Shown: positions 36,071 to 42,696 of the stretch, piece by piece
How positions within the stretch are numbered: position 1 is the stretch's first letter
How the letters are laid out: every line of letters starts with the position of its first letter
Assembly: GCA_963841405.1 (NCBI GenBank)
Contig: CAWJCM010000008.1
Location: 45,357 to 109,356 of the forward strand
Reading direction: 5' to 3'
DNA from: DATBLE01 sp963841405
GTDB lineage: Bacteria; Actinomycetota; Thermoleophilia; Gaiellales; Gaiellaceae
DNA length: 64,000 nt
Notes under the pieces: model-generated
The model's database searches: none
What the model saw: the letters and a program-made list of their open reading frames with translations, nothing else
Told to the model about the DNA's origin: nothing
Translations under genes and position numbers: made by a program

Positions 36071-36460
36071 GTGGAGCGCGTTCGCATCGACAGGTGGCTC
36101 TGGGCCGCGCGCTTCTTCAAGACCCGGGGCGCCGCGACCGCGGCCGTCCTCGGCGGACACGTGCAGGTGAACGGAGCACGCGTGAAGCCGGCGCGCGACG
36201 TCGTCGTCGGGGACAGGCTCGAGATCACCCGCTCGGACGAGCGCTGGGCCGTCGTGATCACCGGCCTGGCCGACCGACGCGGGCCTGCCCGCCGCGCCGC
36301 GACGCTGTACGAGGAGACGCCCGAGTCGGCCGAGGAACGGAAGCTACGCCGGGACGAACGGCGGCTGGCGCGGCCGTTGGGCTCCGACCTCTCGGCAAGA
36401 CCGACCAAGCGCGACCGACGCCGCCTGGACGCGCTCCGCCGCGCCCAGCGCCGGAGCTAG
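36071..36460 (+). CDS. hslR: S4-domain RNA-binding protein (Hsp15-like)
   Basis: This 129-residue protein has an S4 domain at residues 3-60: VRIDRWLWAARFFKTRGAAT, then GHVQVNGARVKPARDV and GDRLEI. The rest is a very basic, Arg-rich tail, as in Hsp15. HslR-type proteins bind stalled 50S subunits carrying nascent chains and help recycle them. The gene stands alone, starting with GTG 89 bp after the DUF2254 gene. Confidence 0.88.
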   Translation: MERVRIDRWLWAARFFKTRGAATAAVLGGHVQVNGARVKPARDVVVGDRLEITRSDERWAVVITGLADRRGPARRAATLYEETPESAEERKLRRDERRLARPLGSDLSARPTKRDRRRLDALRRAQRRS

Positions 36461-36485
36461 CCGCCGGCGAGACCTCCGCCTCTAC

Positions 36486-36647
36486 TCAGCCGTACTTCCG
36501 GTCGCTCCACTTCATCCAGGCGACGATCGCGCCCGGGAAGCCGCAGAGCAGGACGACGAATCCGATCACGATGTGCCCGAGCCCGAGCAGGATCCCGCCG
36601 GCGACCAGGCAGGCGATCAGCACGAGCAGGCCGAGCAATGCACCCAT
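36486..36647 (-). CDS. Small membrane protein of 53 residues
   Basis: Reading leftwards from an ATG at 36647 to a TGA at 36488-36486 gives 53 residues with two hydrophobic helices: GALLGLLVLIACLVAGGILL (residues 2-21), then IVIGFVVLLCGFPGAIVAW (about 26-44). A short basic tail KWSDRKYG ends it. Composition and topology are strongly protein-like, and the third codon positions are GC-rich as in neighbouring genes. The function is unknown. It lies between the convergent S4 gene and acylphosphatase. Confidence 0.7.
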   Translation of the reverse strand: MGALLGLLVLIACLVAGGILLGLGHIVIGFVVLLCGFPGAIVAWMKWSDRKYG

Positions 36648-36692
36648 GGCGCGCAGACCCTACTCGATCGGGTCGGCCGCGACCAGCCACGG

Positions 36693-36968
36693 CTACAAGA
36701 TCTCGAAGCCGACGAGCCGCTCCGGCTCTTCTTCCGCCACTTCGGTCCGCTCGACCTCCGCCCCGCGCGGGCCTTCCCGGCACAGCCGGACCAGCGACTC
36801 GACGTCTTCCGCCGTGCCCTCGAAGACGGCCTCGACCGTCGCGTCGCGGCGGTTACTCACCCATCCGGCGACGCCGCGGCTCCTCGCCGCCCGCGCGACC
36901 GAGTAGCGGAAGCCGACGCCCTGGACCCAACCGTGCACGACGACTCGTCGGCGCACCACGCCGCCCAC
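36693..36968 (-). CDS. acyP: Acylphosphatase
   Basis: This protein of about 91 residues hydrolyses the carboxyl-phosphate bond of acylphosphates. The active-site signature is intact: VHGWVQGVGFRYSVARAA with the phosphate-binding loop and catalytic Arg, and GWVSNRRDATVEAVFEG with the catalytic Asn. Three possible GTG starts (36968, 36959, 36956) lie within 12 bases; the longest was taken, and none has a clear ribosome binding site. Confidence 0.93.
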   Translation of the reverse strand: MGGVVRRRVVVHGWVQGVGFRYSVARAARSRGVAGWVSNRRDATVEAVFEGTAEDVESLVRLCREGPRGAEVERTEVAEEEPERLVGFEIL

Positions 36969-36989
36969 GCTATGTGAAGAGGTGACGCC

Positions 36990-37052
36990 GTGACCGAACC
37001 GCCGAACGAACCGAAGGCGGCGATCCGCGAGCTGCTCACGGCAGCCGCGTGA
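36990..37052 (+). CDS. Possible 20-residue micro-ORF or gene remnant
   Basis: A GTG at 36990, preceded by AGAGGTGA, opens a 20-codon frame reading MTEPPNEPKAAIRELLTAAA before TGA. It ends 4 bp before the third GTAACAC palindrome. It looks like the helical N-terminus of a protein cut off close to the repeat, or a genuine micro-protein; nothing identifies it further. Confidence 0.3.
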   Translation: MTEPPNEPKAAIRELLTAAA

Positions 37053-37056
37053 GCAA

Positions 37057-37071
37057 GTAACACAGTGTTAC
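37057..37071. repeat. 15-bp palindrome GTAACACAGTGTTAC, copy 3
   Basis: This is the same palindrome as at 3915-3929 and 3970-3984, in the opposite orientation judged from its flanks (TTG...TTGC on the minus strand). It contains the TAA stop codon (37070-37068) of the minus-strand aminopeptidase. Confidence 0.75.
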
Positions 37072-38321
37072 AAGTGCTGGGCGAGCTGCCAGGCGTTGTC
37101 GCAGATGATCGGCACCGCCGCCCCGCCCGCTTCGATTCCGTCGACCTCGACCTCCGGCCCACCGATCATGAAATCCGTGTGGGCGCCGGACTGGTTGACG
37201 CCGATCGCGGCCAGGTCGACCTGCTCGGGATCGGCGCCGTCGAGGTCGACGGCCTGGAGGACGGCGGTTCCGAACGCGATGTGCGACGACGCGTTTTCGT
37301 CGAAGAGGGTGCTCCAGAAGGTCAACCCGCTCCGGCCGACACGCGACAGGTCGTCGACGAGCGCGACCTCGCCGAGGTAGCAGGCGGCATCGTCGAGCGC
37401 CACTTCCGCCCGGACGGCCTCGACGCCGGACGACGCGTTCACCTCGGTGATCCGGCCGCCGGAGAAGGACATCTCGAGGTCGCGCACGACGATGCCGCTG
37501 ACCAGCACGAGCGGGCGCGTCGATCGCACCCGCCCCTCGGTGCGACGCCGGTCGGGCGTCGTGAACACCTCTTCGGTCGGCAGGTTAGGGACGTAGAACT
37601 GCCCGGACGCGGTCTCGGCGCCGGCCGCCACCCAGCGCGACTGCGGCATCAGCCCGACCGTCAGGTCGGTGCCGGGGCCGCGGAACCGGACCGCGTCGAG
37701 CCGGCGCTCGTTCAGCTGGGCCGCGCGGCTCATCAGCGTCGCGACATGCTCCTTCCAGGCGGCAACCGGGTCGGTCTCGTCCAGGCGGACGGTCGCCCGG
37801 ATCGCGTCCCAGAGCCGCTCGAGATCCGGCTCGCCGAACACCTGCCCCGCCCAGGCCGGGGTCGGGAACGCGATGATCGTCCAGGGGATCTGACGGCGGT
37901 CGATCGCGGTCCAGATCGCCCGGCGGCGCTCCGGCACGCTCGACTCGACCACGCGCCTTGCATCGAGACCCTCGAAGAGGTCGGGATCCGGCTCGCCGAC
38001 GATGCTGACGAGCGCGGTCTCGCGCTCGGCCTCCTCCTCGACCCGCTGGAGCATCCACGCCGGCGCCCACCCGACGGCCTCGTCGGAGGCGAACTCGGCC
38101 CGCGCGCGCCGGACGTGACCGTCGGCGTACTCGACCTGGACGAGCCGCGCGCCCTCCTCGTAGGCGACCCTGGTCAGCGGCCGGACGAGCGGCGCGTGCT
38201 CGATCTCGGCGATGATCGTGACGTCCTGCCCTGGCCGGACGTTGATCCCGACCCGAACCGCAAGCCTGGCGTACTGCTCCAGCTCGGCAACCCGATCGGC
38301 CCAGAACGCTTCGGCGTCCAC
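37068..38321 (-). CDS. M29-family aminopeptidase
   Basis: The 417-residue metallo-aminopeptidase (AmpS/aminopeptidase T family) shows the family blocks in order: NLPTEEVFTTPDRRRTEG, LGEVALVDDLSRVG, TLFDENASSHIAFG and finally HTDFMIGGPEVEVDGI. These supply the Glu, His and Asp ligands of the dinuclear metal centre. The N-terminal half starts with EQYARLAVRVGINVRPGQDV, as in other members. It is a cytosolic exopeptidase with broad specificity. Its stop codon lies inside a GTAACAC palindrome. It is divergent from the phosphoribosyltransferase gene by 29 bp. Confidence 0.93.
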   Translation of the reverse strand: MDAEAFWADRVAELEQYARLAVRVGINVRPGQDVTIIAEIEHAPLVRPLTRVAYEEGARLVQVEYADGHVRRARAEFASDEAVGWAPAWMLQRVEEEAERETALVSIVGEPDPDLFEGLDARRVVESSVPERRRAIWTAIDRRQIPWTIIAFPTPAWAGQVFGEPDLERLWDAIRATVRLDETDPVAAWKEHVATLMSRAAQLNERRLDAVRFRGPGTDLTVGLMPQSRWVAAGAETASGQFYVPNLPTEEVFTTPDRRRTEGRVRSTRPLVLVSGIVVRDLEMSFSGGRITEVNASSGVEAVRAEVALDDAACYLGEVALVDDLSRVGRSGLTFWSTLFDENASSHIAFGTAVLQAVDLDGADPEQVDLAAIGVNQSGAHTDFMIGGPEVEVDGIEAGGAAVPIICDNAWQLAQHL

Positions 38322-38350
38322 GTCGCCGGGACGCTACCTAGAATCACCCG

Positions 38351-38854
38351 ATGGGAGACGAGGCCGCCGTCACGCCCACCCAGGCACCGCCGCGGGAGCG
38401 GATGAGCTGGGCCGACCTGGGCGAGGCGTCCCGTGAGCTGGCCCGGGCGATCCTCGACGACGGCTACGTGCCCGACCTGATCCTGGGCATCGCCCGCGGC
38501 GGGCTGCTCGTCGCCGGCGCGCTCTCGTACGCAATCGGCGTGAAGAACACGTTCACGATGAACGTCGAGTTCTACACAGGCGTCGACGAGCGGCTGCCCG
38601 TGCCGATGATCCTGCCGCCGGTGCCCGCGCTCGTCGACCTGCAGGACGCACGGATGCTGATCGCCGACGACGTGGCCGACACCGGCCAGACGCTGGCGCT
38701 GGTCAAGGGGTTCTGCGCCGGGCAGGTGGGCGACGTGCGCACGGCGGTGCTGTACGAGAAGCCGCCCTCGATCGTCACCTGCGACTACGTCTGGCGGCGC
38801 ACCGACCTCTGGATCGACTTTCCGTGGTCGATCGAACCGCCGCTCACAGCCTGA
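38351..38854 (+). CDS. Phosphoribosyltransferase-fold protein
   Basis: This 167-residue type I PRTase has the PRPP-binding motif MLIADDVADTGQTL at residues about 99-112, and the N-terminal LILGIARGGLLVAGALSY matches the family's first strand and loop. It resembles the Gpt/xanthine-guanine or archaeal Hpt-like PRTases, with the tail WRRTDLWIDFPWS supplying the base-stacking aromatic residues. It is probably a purine salvage enzyme. Its 3' end overlaps the convergent secreted protein by 11 bp. Confidence 0.88.
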   Translation: MGDEAAVTPTQAPPRERMSWADLGEASRELARAILDDGYVPDLILGIARGGLLVAGALSYAIGVKNTFTMNVEFYTGVDERLPVPMILPPVPALVDLQDARMLIADDVADTGQTLALVKGFCAGQVGDVRTAVLYEKPPSIVTCDYVWRRTDLWIDFPWSIEPPLTA

Positions 38855-39731
38855 GGAACGACCAGAAGCCGCCACGGTGGCCCGTCGGCCGGGAGACCCA
38901 GAATGTCGTCGTGTTCACGTAGAAGAGCGGACGACCCCTTCGCGTCGTCAGCGTCAGCTTTCCCGCATCTTCGTCGAGCGTGAGCTTCGTGGAGGAAAGG
39001 ATGTTCTGCAAGCCGTGCCAGGGAATGCCGATGCAGATGGCGGCGCCCTTGGCCGCGTCGAGCGCGTGGATGAACGGGTAGCCGCCGCCCGGCGCCTGGT
39101 AGAGCGTGTAGACCCAGTGCCCGTCGGCGCTCGTCGCGCGTGTCACCGGCGATCCGTGCATCACCCAGGTCGACTGGCGGCGATCGGCGATCACGCGGGG
39201 AATGAGCCGCCGTGAGGCGATGTCGTACGCGCGCACCCGGTAGCTCGTGACGTCGCCATTCGAGAGGTGCTGGATCAGGTACAGCGTCCCGGCGCCCGGC
39301 GAGAGCGCGTCATAGGTGAAATCGCCGGGAAGGGTGATCCGGCCCCGGACGCGGAGACTCTTCGCCGAGAGAAGCACGAACCGCGACCTCGGGCGCAGCG
39401 CGCCGTAGGTCTTCGGCGTCTTCCACTCGGCGAGGACGAGCAGCCGGCCGTCGCGGGTGAGCCCGCCGGCCGTGCCGTCGTTCGCGACCATCGGTACACC
39501 CCACGTCCCGCGGAGCGAGCGGAAGTTCCAGATCCGGCCCGTCGACCGCCGAACCGCGGCGACCACGGTGTCGCGGCCGGTCGGGAGGGTGACGTAGCGG
39601 AACTGCTGCCGGGGCAGTGTGACACCGGTCCAGCCCTCGATCACTCCCGGATCGGGGCCACCGCCGTCGGCGCCGGCAACCGGCGCGAGCACGAGCAGCG
39701 CGAAAGCCGAGAGACAGGCGATCCGGATCAT
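38844..39731 (-). CDS. Secreted beta-propeller-like protein
   Basis: This 295-residue protein starts at an ATG preceded by GAGGAG. A signal peptide (MIRIACLSAFALLVLAPVAGA) is followed by repeated beta-strand modules such as DTVVAAVRRSTGRIWNFRSL, DGRLLVLAEWKTPKTYG and DGHWVYTLYQAPGGGYPFIH. The repeat spacing suggests a propeller. It is divergent from the ECF sigma gene. Two further propeller-like proteins lie close by (40383-41510 and 41500-42447). No catalytic motif is visible. Confidence 0.78.
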   Translation of the reverse strand: MIRIACLSAFALLVLAPVAGADGGGPDPGVIEGWTGVTLPRQQFRYVTLPTGRDTVVAAVRRSTGRIWNFRSLRGTWGVPMVANDGTAGGLTRDGRLLVLAEWKTPKTYGALRPRSRFVLLSAKSLRVRGRITLPGDFTYDALSPGAGTLYLIQHLSNGDVTSYRVRAYDIASRRLIPRVIADRRQSTWVMHGSPVTRATSADGHWVYTLYQAPGGGYPFIHALDAAKGAAICIGIPWHGLQNILSSTKLTLDEDAGKLTLTTRRGRPLFYVNTTTFWVSRPTGHRGGFWSFLRL

Positions 39732-39861
39732 CGTTTCTCCTCGGTCGGGTACCGGCTATACGGCCGCGGTCGCCTGCGGAGTCCCGGACCTCTCGCGGCC
39801 CGGCGGCCGTACCATCGGCAATGGACCTCCTCCAGCGAGCCGCTCGTATAGTCGGCGCGGG
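39732..39861. promoter_or_regulatory. Divergent promoter region of the ECF sigma operon
   Basis: This 130-bp region separates the secreted propeller gene from the sigma gene. A TATAGT hexamer at 39847-39852 sits 9 bp before the sigma ATG and could be a -10 element of a short-leader transcript. The minus-strand gene has its own ribosome binding site (GAGGAG) near 39740. Autoregulation by the sigma factor is possible but not shown. Confidence 0.4.
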
Positions 39862-40386
39862 ATGGGTACCGGCGGGCCGGAGCGCGCCTGGGTCCGCGGA
39901 GCCCAGGGTGGTGACGCCTCGAGCCTCGAGGCGCTGTTCCGCCACCACTGGGCCGCCGCGTACCGAGCTGCCTACCTCGTCGTCCACGACGCCGGCGCCG
40001 CCGAGGACATCGCCCAGGAGGCGTTCCTCGCCGCCGTGCGGAACCTCGACCGATTCGATCGCCGACGACCCTTCGGCCCGTGGCTGCACCGGATCGTCGT
40101 CAACCGGGCGATCGACTGGGCACGGATGCGGGCACTGCGGCCCGAGTCGGGAGGCGCCGCGCTGGCCGGGGTCGCGGCGACCGAGCGTGCCGACACGAGC
40201 GAGGGGATGCTGGACGCGATCCGGTCTCTTCCGCCGGACCACCGGGCCGTGATCGTGCTCCGCTATCTGCTCGAGTACACGCCCGGCGAGATCGCCCGGC
40301 TGCTCGACCTCCCCCGCGGCACGGTCAACTCCCGCCTGCGCCGCGCGCTCGACGCGCTGGGCGAGAAGCTGGACGACGAACGGTGA
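39862..40386 (+). CDS. ECF sigma factor (sigma-70 family)
   Basis: This 174-residue protein has sigma region 2 at about residues 12-80 (LFRHHWAAAYRAAYLVVHDA, then EDIAQEAFLAAVRNLDRFD, then FGPWLHRIVVNRAIDWAR) and region 4 at about 118-168 (LPPDHRAVIVLRYLLEYTPG, then IARLLDLPRGTVNSRLRRAL). It has no extra C-terminal domain. It directs RNA polymerase to stress- or signal-specific promoters. The next gene overlaps it as GTGA and is the likely cognate regulator. Confidence 0.92.
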   Translation: MGTGGPERAWVRGAQGGDASSLEALFRHHWAAAYRAAYLVVHDAGAAEDIAQEAFLAAVRNLDRFDRRRPFGPWLHRIVVNRAIDWARMRALRPESGGAALAGVAATERADTSEGMLDAIRSLPPDHRAVIVLRYLLEYTPGEIARLLDLPRGTVNSRLRRALDALGEKLDDER

Positions 40387-41510
40387 ACGAGCGCGAGCTA
40401 GGCCGGGCGCTGAGGGAGGTCGAGCTGCCGCGGCCGGACCGGGAGCGAGCGCTCGCGGTCGTGCGGGCGGCGTTCGCCGACCGCGAGCGTGTCTCCTGGC
40501 CGCGCCGCCACGTGCGCTCGCTCGCCGCCTCCGTCGTCGTCGCCGCCGTCGCTGCCGCTGCAGCCAGCTCGCCTGGGCGCGCAGTGATCGACAACCTGCG
40601 CGAGGCGATCGGCGTCGAGCATGCGCAACCGGCACTGTTCTCGCTCCCCGCGAGCGGACGAGTGCTCGTAACCTCTACGGCCGGTTTGTGGGTGGTGTCG
40701 CAGGACGGATCGACCCGGCACCTCGGCCCGTACCGCGAGGCATCCTGGTCTCCCCTCGGCCGGTTCGTGGTCGCAACGCGCACCAACGAGCTGGCCGCCC
40801 TGGAGCTCGGCGGCAACGTGCGCTGGACACTCGCACGGCCACGGGTCGTCTTCCCGCGCTGGGCCGGGACACGAACGAACACCCGAATCGCCTACCTCGC
40901 GCGGGACGGGCTGCACGTGGTCGCGGGCGACGGCACAGGCGACCACCTCGTCAGCGGGTCGGCGCCCGGAGTGGCGCCGCCGGCGTGGCAGCCGGCCCGA
41001 AGAGCACAGACACTCGCCTACGTCGGCCTGCGCGGGCGCGTCACGGTCGTGGATCCGGACGAAGGCGGGGTCACCTACCGGCTGCCGTCGTTGCCCGAGC
41101 CCCGCGCGCTCGCGTGGTCGCCGAACGGGACGCTCGCCGTCGCGAGCCGCGCGGGCGTCGACGTCTTCGCCGGTCGCCGCAGGATCGCGCACCGGCGTCT
41201 CACAGGAGTCAGCGCCGTCGCGTTCCCACCGAGCGGCGACGGGCTCGCGGTGCTTCGCGGCAACGAGGTGCTGCTCTACGGACCAGGCCTCCGCTCGCCG
41301 CGGCGCCTGTTCGCAGGCGCCGGCCGGCTGGCGGGACTCGCCTGGTCGCCGGACGGCAAGTGGCTCCTCGTGGGGTTCCCGGGTGCCGATCAATGGCTCT
41401 TCATCCGCTCCGTCGGACGGCACCGGCTCGTCGCCGTCTCCAACGTCGCCGCACAGTTCCGGTCGGCAAGCTTTCCGCATATCGACGGCTGGTGCTGTTC
41501 TAGCCGCTGA
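40383..41510 (+). CDS. Membrane-anchored WD40/TolB-like propeller, probable anti-sigma partner
   Basis: The protein has 375 residues. A cytoplasmic N-terminus of about 45 residues (NERELGRALREVELPRPDRE) is followed by a single membrane helix (about 46-62) and a large extracytoplasmic beta-propeller with repeated SPxGxFVV, SPNGTLAV and SPDGKWLLVGF blades. The zinc anti-sigma motif HxxxCxxC is absent. Coupling to the ECF sigma factor by a GTGA overlap and the one-helix topology make a sensory anti-sigma role likely. The 3' end overlaps the convergent YncE-like gene by 11 bp. Confidence 0.75.
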   Translation: MNERELGRALREVELPRPDRERALAVVRAAFADRERVSWPRRHVRSLAASVVVAAVAAAAASSPGRAVIDNLREAIGVEHAQPALFSLPASGRVLVTSTAGLWVVSQDGSTRHLGPYREASWSPLGRFVVATRTNELAALELGGNVRWTLARPRVVFPRWAGTRTNTRIAYLARDGLHVVAGDGTGDHLVSGSAPGVAPPAWQPARRAQTLAYVGLRGRVTVVDPDEGGVTYRLPSLPEPRALAWSPNGTLAVASRAGVDVFAGRRRIAHRRLTGVSAVAFPPSGDGLAVLRGNEVLLYGPGLRSPRRLFAGAGRLAGLAWSPDGKWLLVGFPGADQWLFIRSVGRHRLVAVSNVAAQFRSASFPHIDGWCCSSR

Positions 41511-42447
41511 CCACGCAGGCGTCGTGCGACGAGCGGGCGAGCCGCTCCCGGTGAAGGAGCCGGCCCCGGTCGTCGAGGATCGTCAGCGTCCCGTGGCCGA
41601 GCGAGGGTGTGACCACGCGGCCGAGGGCCTGCTGGACGTTGTACGAGCCGACCGGGACCGTCACCTGCCCGAGCGGACGCCCGTCGACCCGATGCAGGCG
41701 GAGCGTCCCGCTCCAGCCGCTCGTCACGTAGACGGTGTCGCCCGCAAAGCTGACGTGCTGCGGCGGCCAGTCCCCGGACGGGCGGGCGACCAGGCGCCCG
41801 TCCCGCCGGTCGAAGACGGCGAGCTCCTGCCGGTCGCCCGAGCTGACCCACAGATGCCGGCCGTCGGGAGCGGCGCCGACGTCGTGGGCGAGGAACGGCG
41901 GGCGGAACCGGCGGACGAGGCGCGGCCTGGTCGGCGCCGAGACGTCGACGACCGCCACCTGCTCGGCCTTCGAGCCGAGCGCCACCCAGAGCGCGCGGCC
42001 TGCGTGGTCGATCGTCACGTGCCGCGCGAGCGGGCCGACCGGCTCGCGCGCGAGCGCACGGCCGTGGACGAGGTCGACGACGACCACCTCTCCGCGTGCG
42101 GCGTCGGTGACGTACGCGTGACGGCCGTCCGGATGCGCTGCCGTGTAGCGCGGCTCGCCAAAACCGCGGATCACCCGCTCGACCGTGAGGCTGCGAGCGT
42201 CGATCAGGCTGACCGCGCCGAGCTCCGAGTGGGCGACCACCGCCCACCGGCCCGCGCTCTCGATGCTACGCGGGTAGGTGAGCGTCGGGATCCGCCGGAG
42301 GACGCGGCCGGTCGCGGAGTCGACCGCGACCACGCTCGACTCGAGGTCGGCGGTGACGAGCACGATTGGACCCGCCGTCGCGGCCGTCAGCCGCCGAGGC
42401 GCGAGCGCGGCCGCGGTCGCGGCGAGCAGGAACTCCAACCGGTCCAT
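41500..42447 (-). CDS. YncE-like beta-propeller protein
   Basis: The 315-residue protein has a short hydrophobic N-terminus (FLLAATAAALAPRRLTAATA) that is probably an export signal, then six to seven YVTN-type repeats: VVAVDSATGRVLRRI, VSLIDARSLTVERV, YVTDAARGEVVVVDL, LWVSSGDRQELAVFD and YVTSGWSGTLRLHR. Such propellers bind redox cofactors, metals or other proteins. It lies 15 bp downstream of the Rdx/SelW-like gene on the same strand and is probably co-transcribed with it. Confidence 0.82.
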   Translation of the reverse strand: MDRLEFLLAATAAALAPRRLTAATAGPIVLVTADLESSVVAVDSATGRVLRRIPTLTYPRSIESAGRWAVVAHSELGAVSLIDARSLTVERVIRGFGEPRYTAAHPDGRHAYVTDAARGEVVVVDLVHGRALAREPVGPLARHVTIDHAGRALWVALGSKAEQVAVVDVSAPTRPRLVRRFRPPFLAHDVGAAPDGRHLWVSSGDRQELAVFDRRDGRLVARPSGDWPPQHVSFAGDTVYVTSGWSGTLRLHRVDGRPLGQVTVPVGSYNVQQALGRVVTPSLGHGTLTILDDRGRLLHRERLARSSHDACVVSG

Positions 42448-42462
42448 CGCGATGACTACGGA

Positions 42463-42696
42463 TCAGGCTTCGCCAGAGGTCCGGCGGACGGCGGCCAGGA
42501 CCTCGCCCGGCTCGGCATGCCGGCCGGCCTGCTGCTTCGAGAAGACGAAGTGCCCGTCGACGAGGACATCGAACTGGCTCTTCTCGCCGGGGATGTCGAT
42601 CGCCTCGTACCCCGCCGCCTGTAGCTCGGCCACGAGACTCGCGGCCCGCTCGTCGTAGCCGCTTCAGACCGGGCAGAAGAAGATCTCGACCGTCAC
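42463..42696 (-). CDS. Rdx/SelW-like protein with in-frame TGA, probable selenoprotein (CxxU)
   Basis: Reading from a GTG at 42696 gives MTVEIFFCPV, then TGA (42666-42664), then a frame open to a second TGA at 42465-42463. If the first TGA is selenocysteine, the product has 77 residues with the redox motif C8-P-V-U11 after the first beta strand. This is the thioredoxin-like layout of the Rdx (SelW/SelT/SelH) family. The downstream part also fits: DERAASLVAELQAAGYEAID as helix 1, GEKSQFDVLVDGHFVFSK as the beta hairpin, AGRHAEPGEVLAAVR as the last helix. A 9-bp stem-loop starts 2 nt after the TGA. The start overlaps the stop of the FMN enzyme as GTGA. The alternative, a broken Cys-type gene, is less likely because both halves keep normal codons and the motif. 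Confidence 0.82.
42627..42661 (-). promoter_or_regulatory. SECIS-like stem-loop directly downstream of the in-frame TGA
   Basis: On the minus strand, CGGCUACGA (42661-42653) pairs with UCGUGGCCG (42635-42627): nine pairs with one G-U wobble. The 17-nt apical part can form a small inner hairpin GCG-GGC-CGC. Bacterial SECIS elements lie inside the coding region just 3' of the UGA and bind SelB, and position and size fit. A bulged alternative pairing using CGAG/CUCG is also possible. Confidence 0.65.

Noticed and set aside
42664..42666. The in-frame TGA as a plain nonsense mutation in a dying gene
   Set aside because: The frame on both sides is intact, the TGA sits exactly at the CxxU position and a stem-loop follows directly; a random stop would not be expected there. 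It remains the main alternative.
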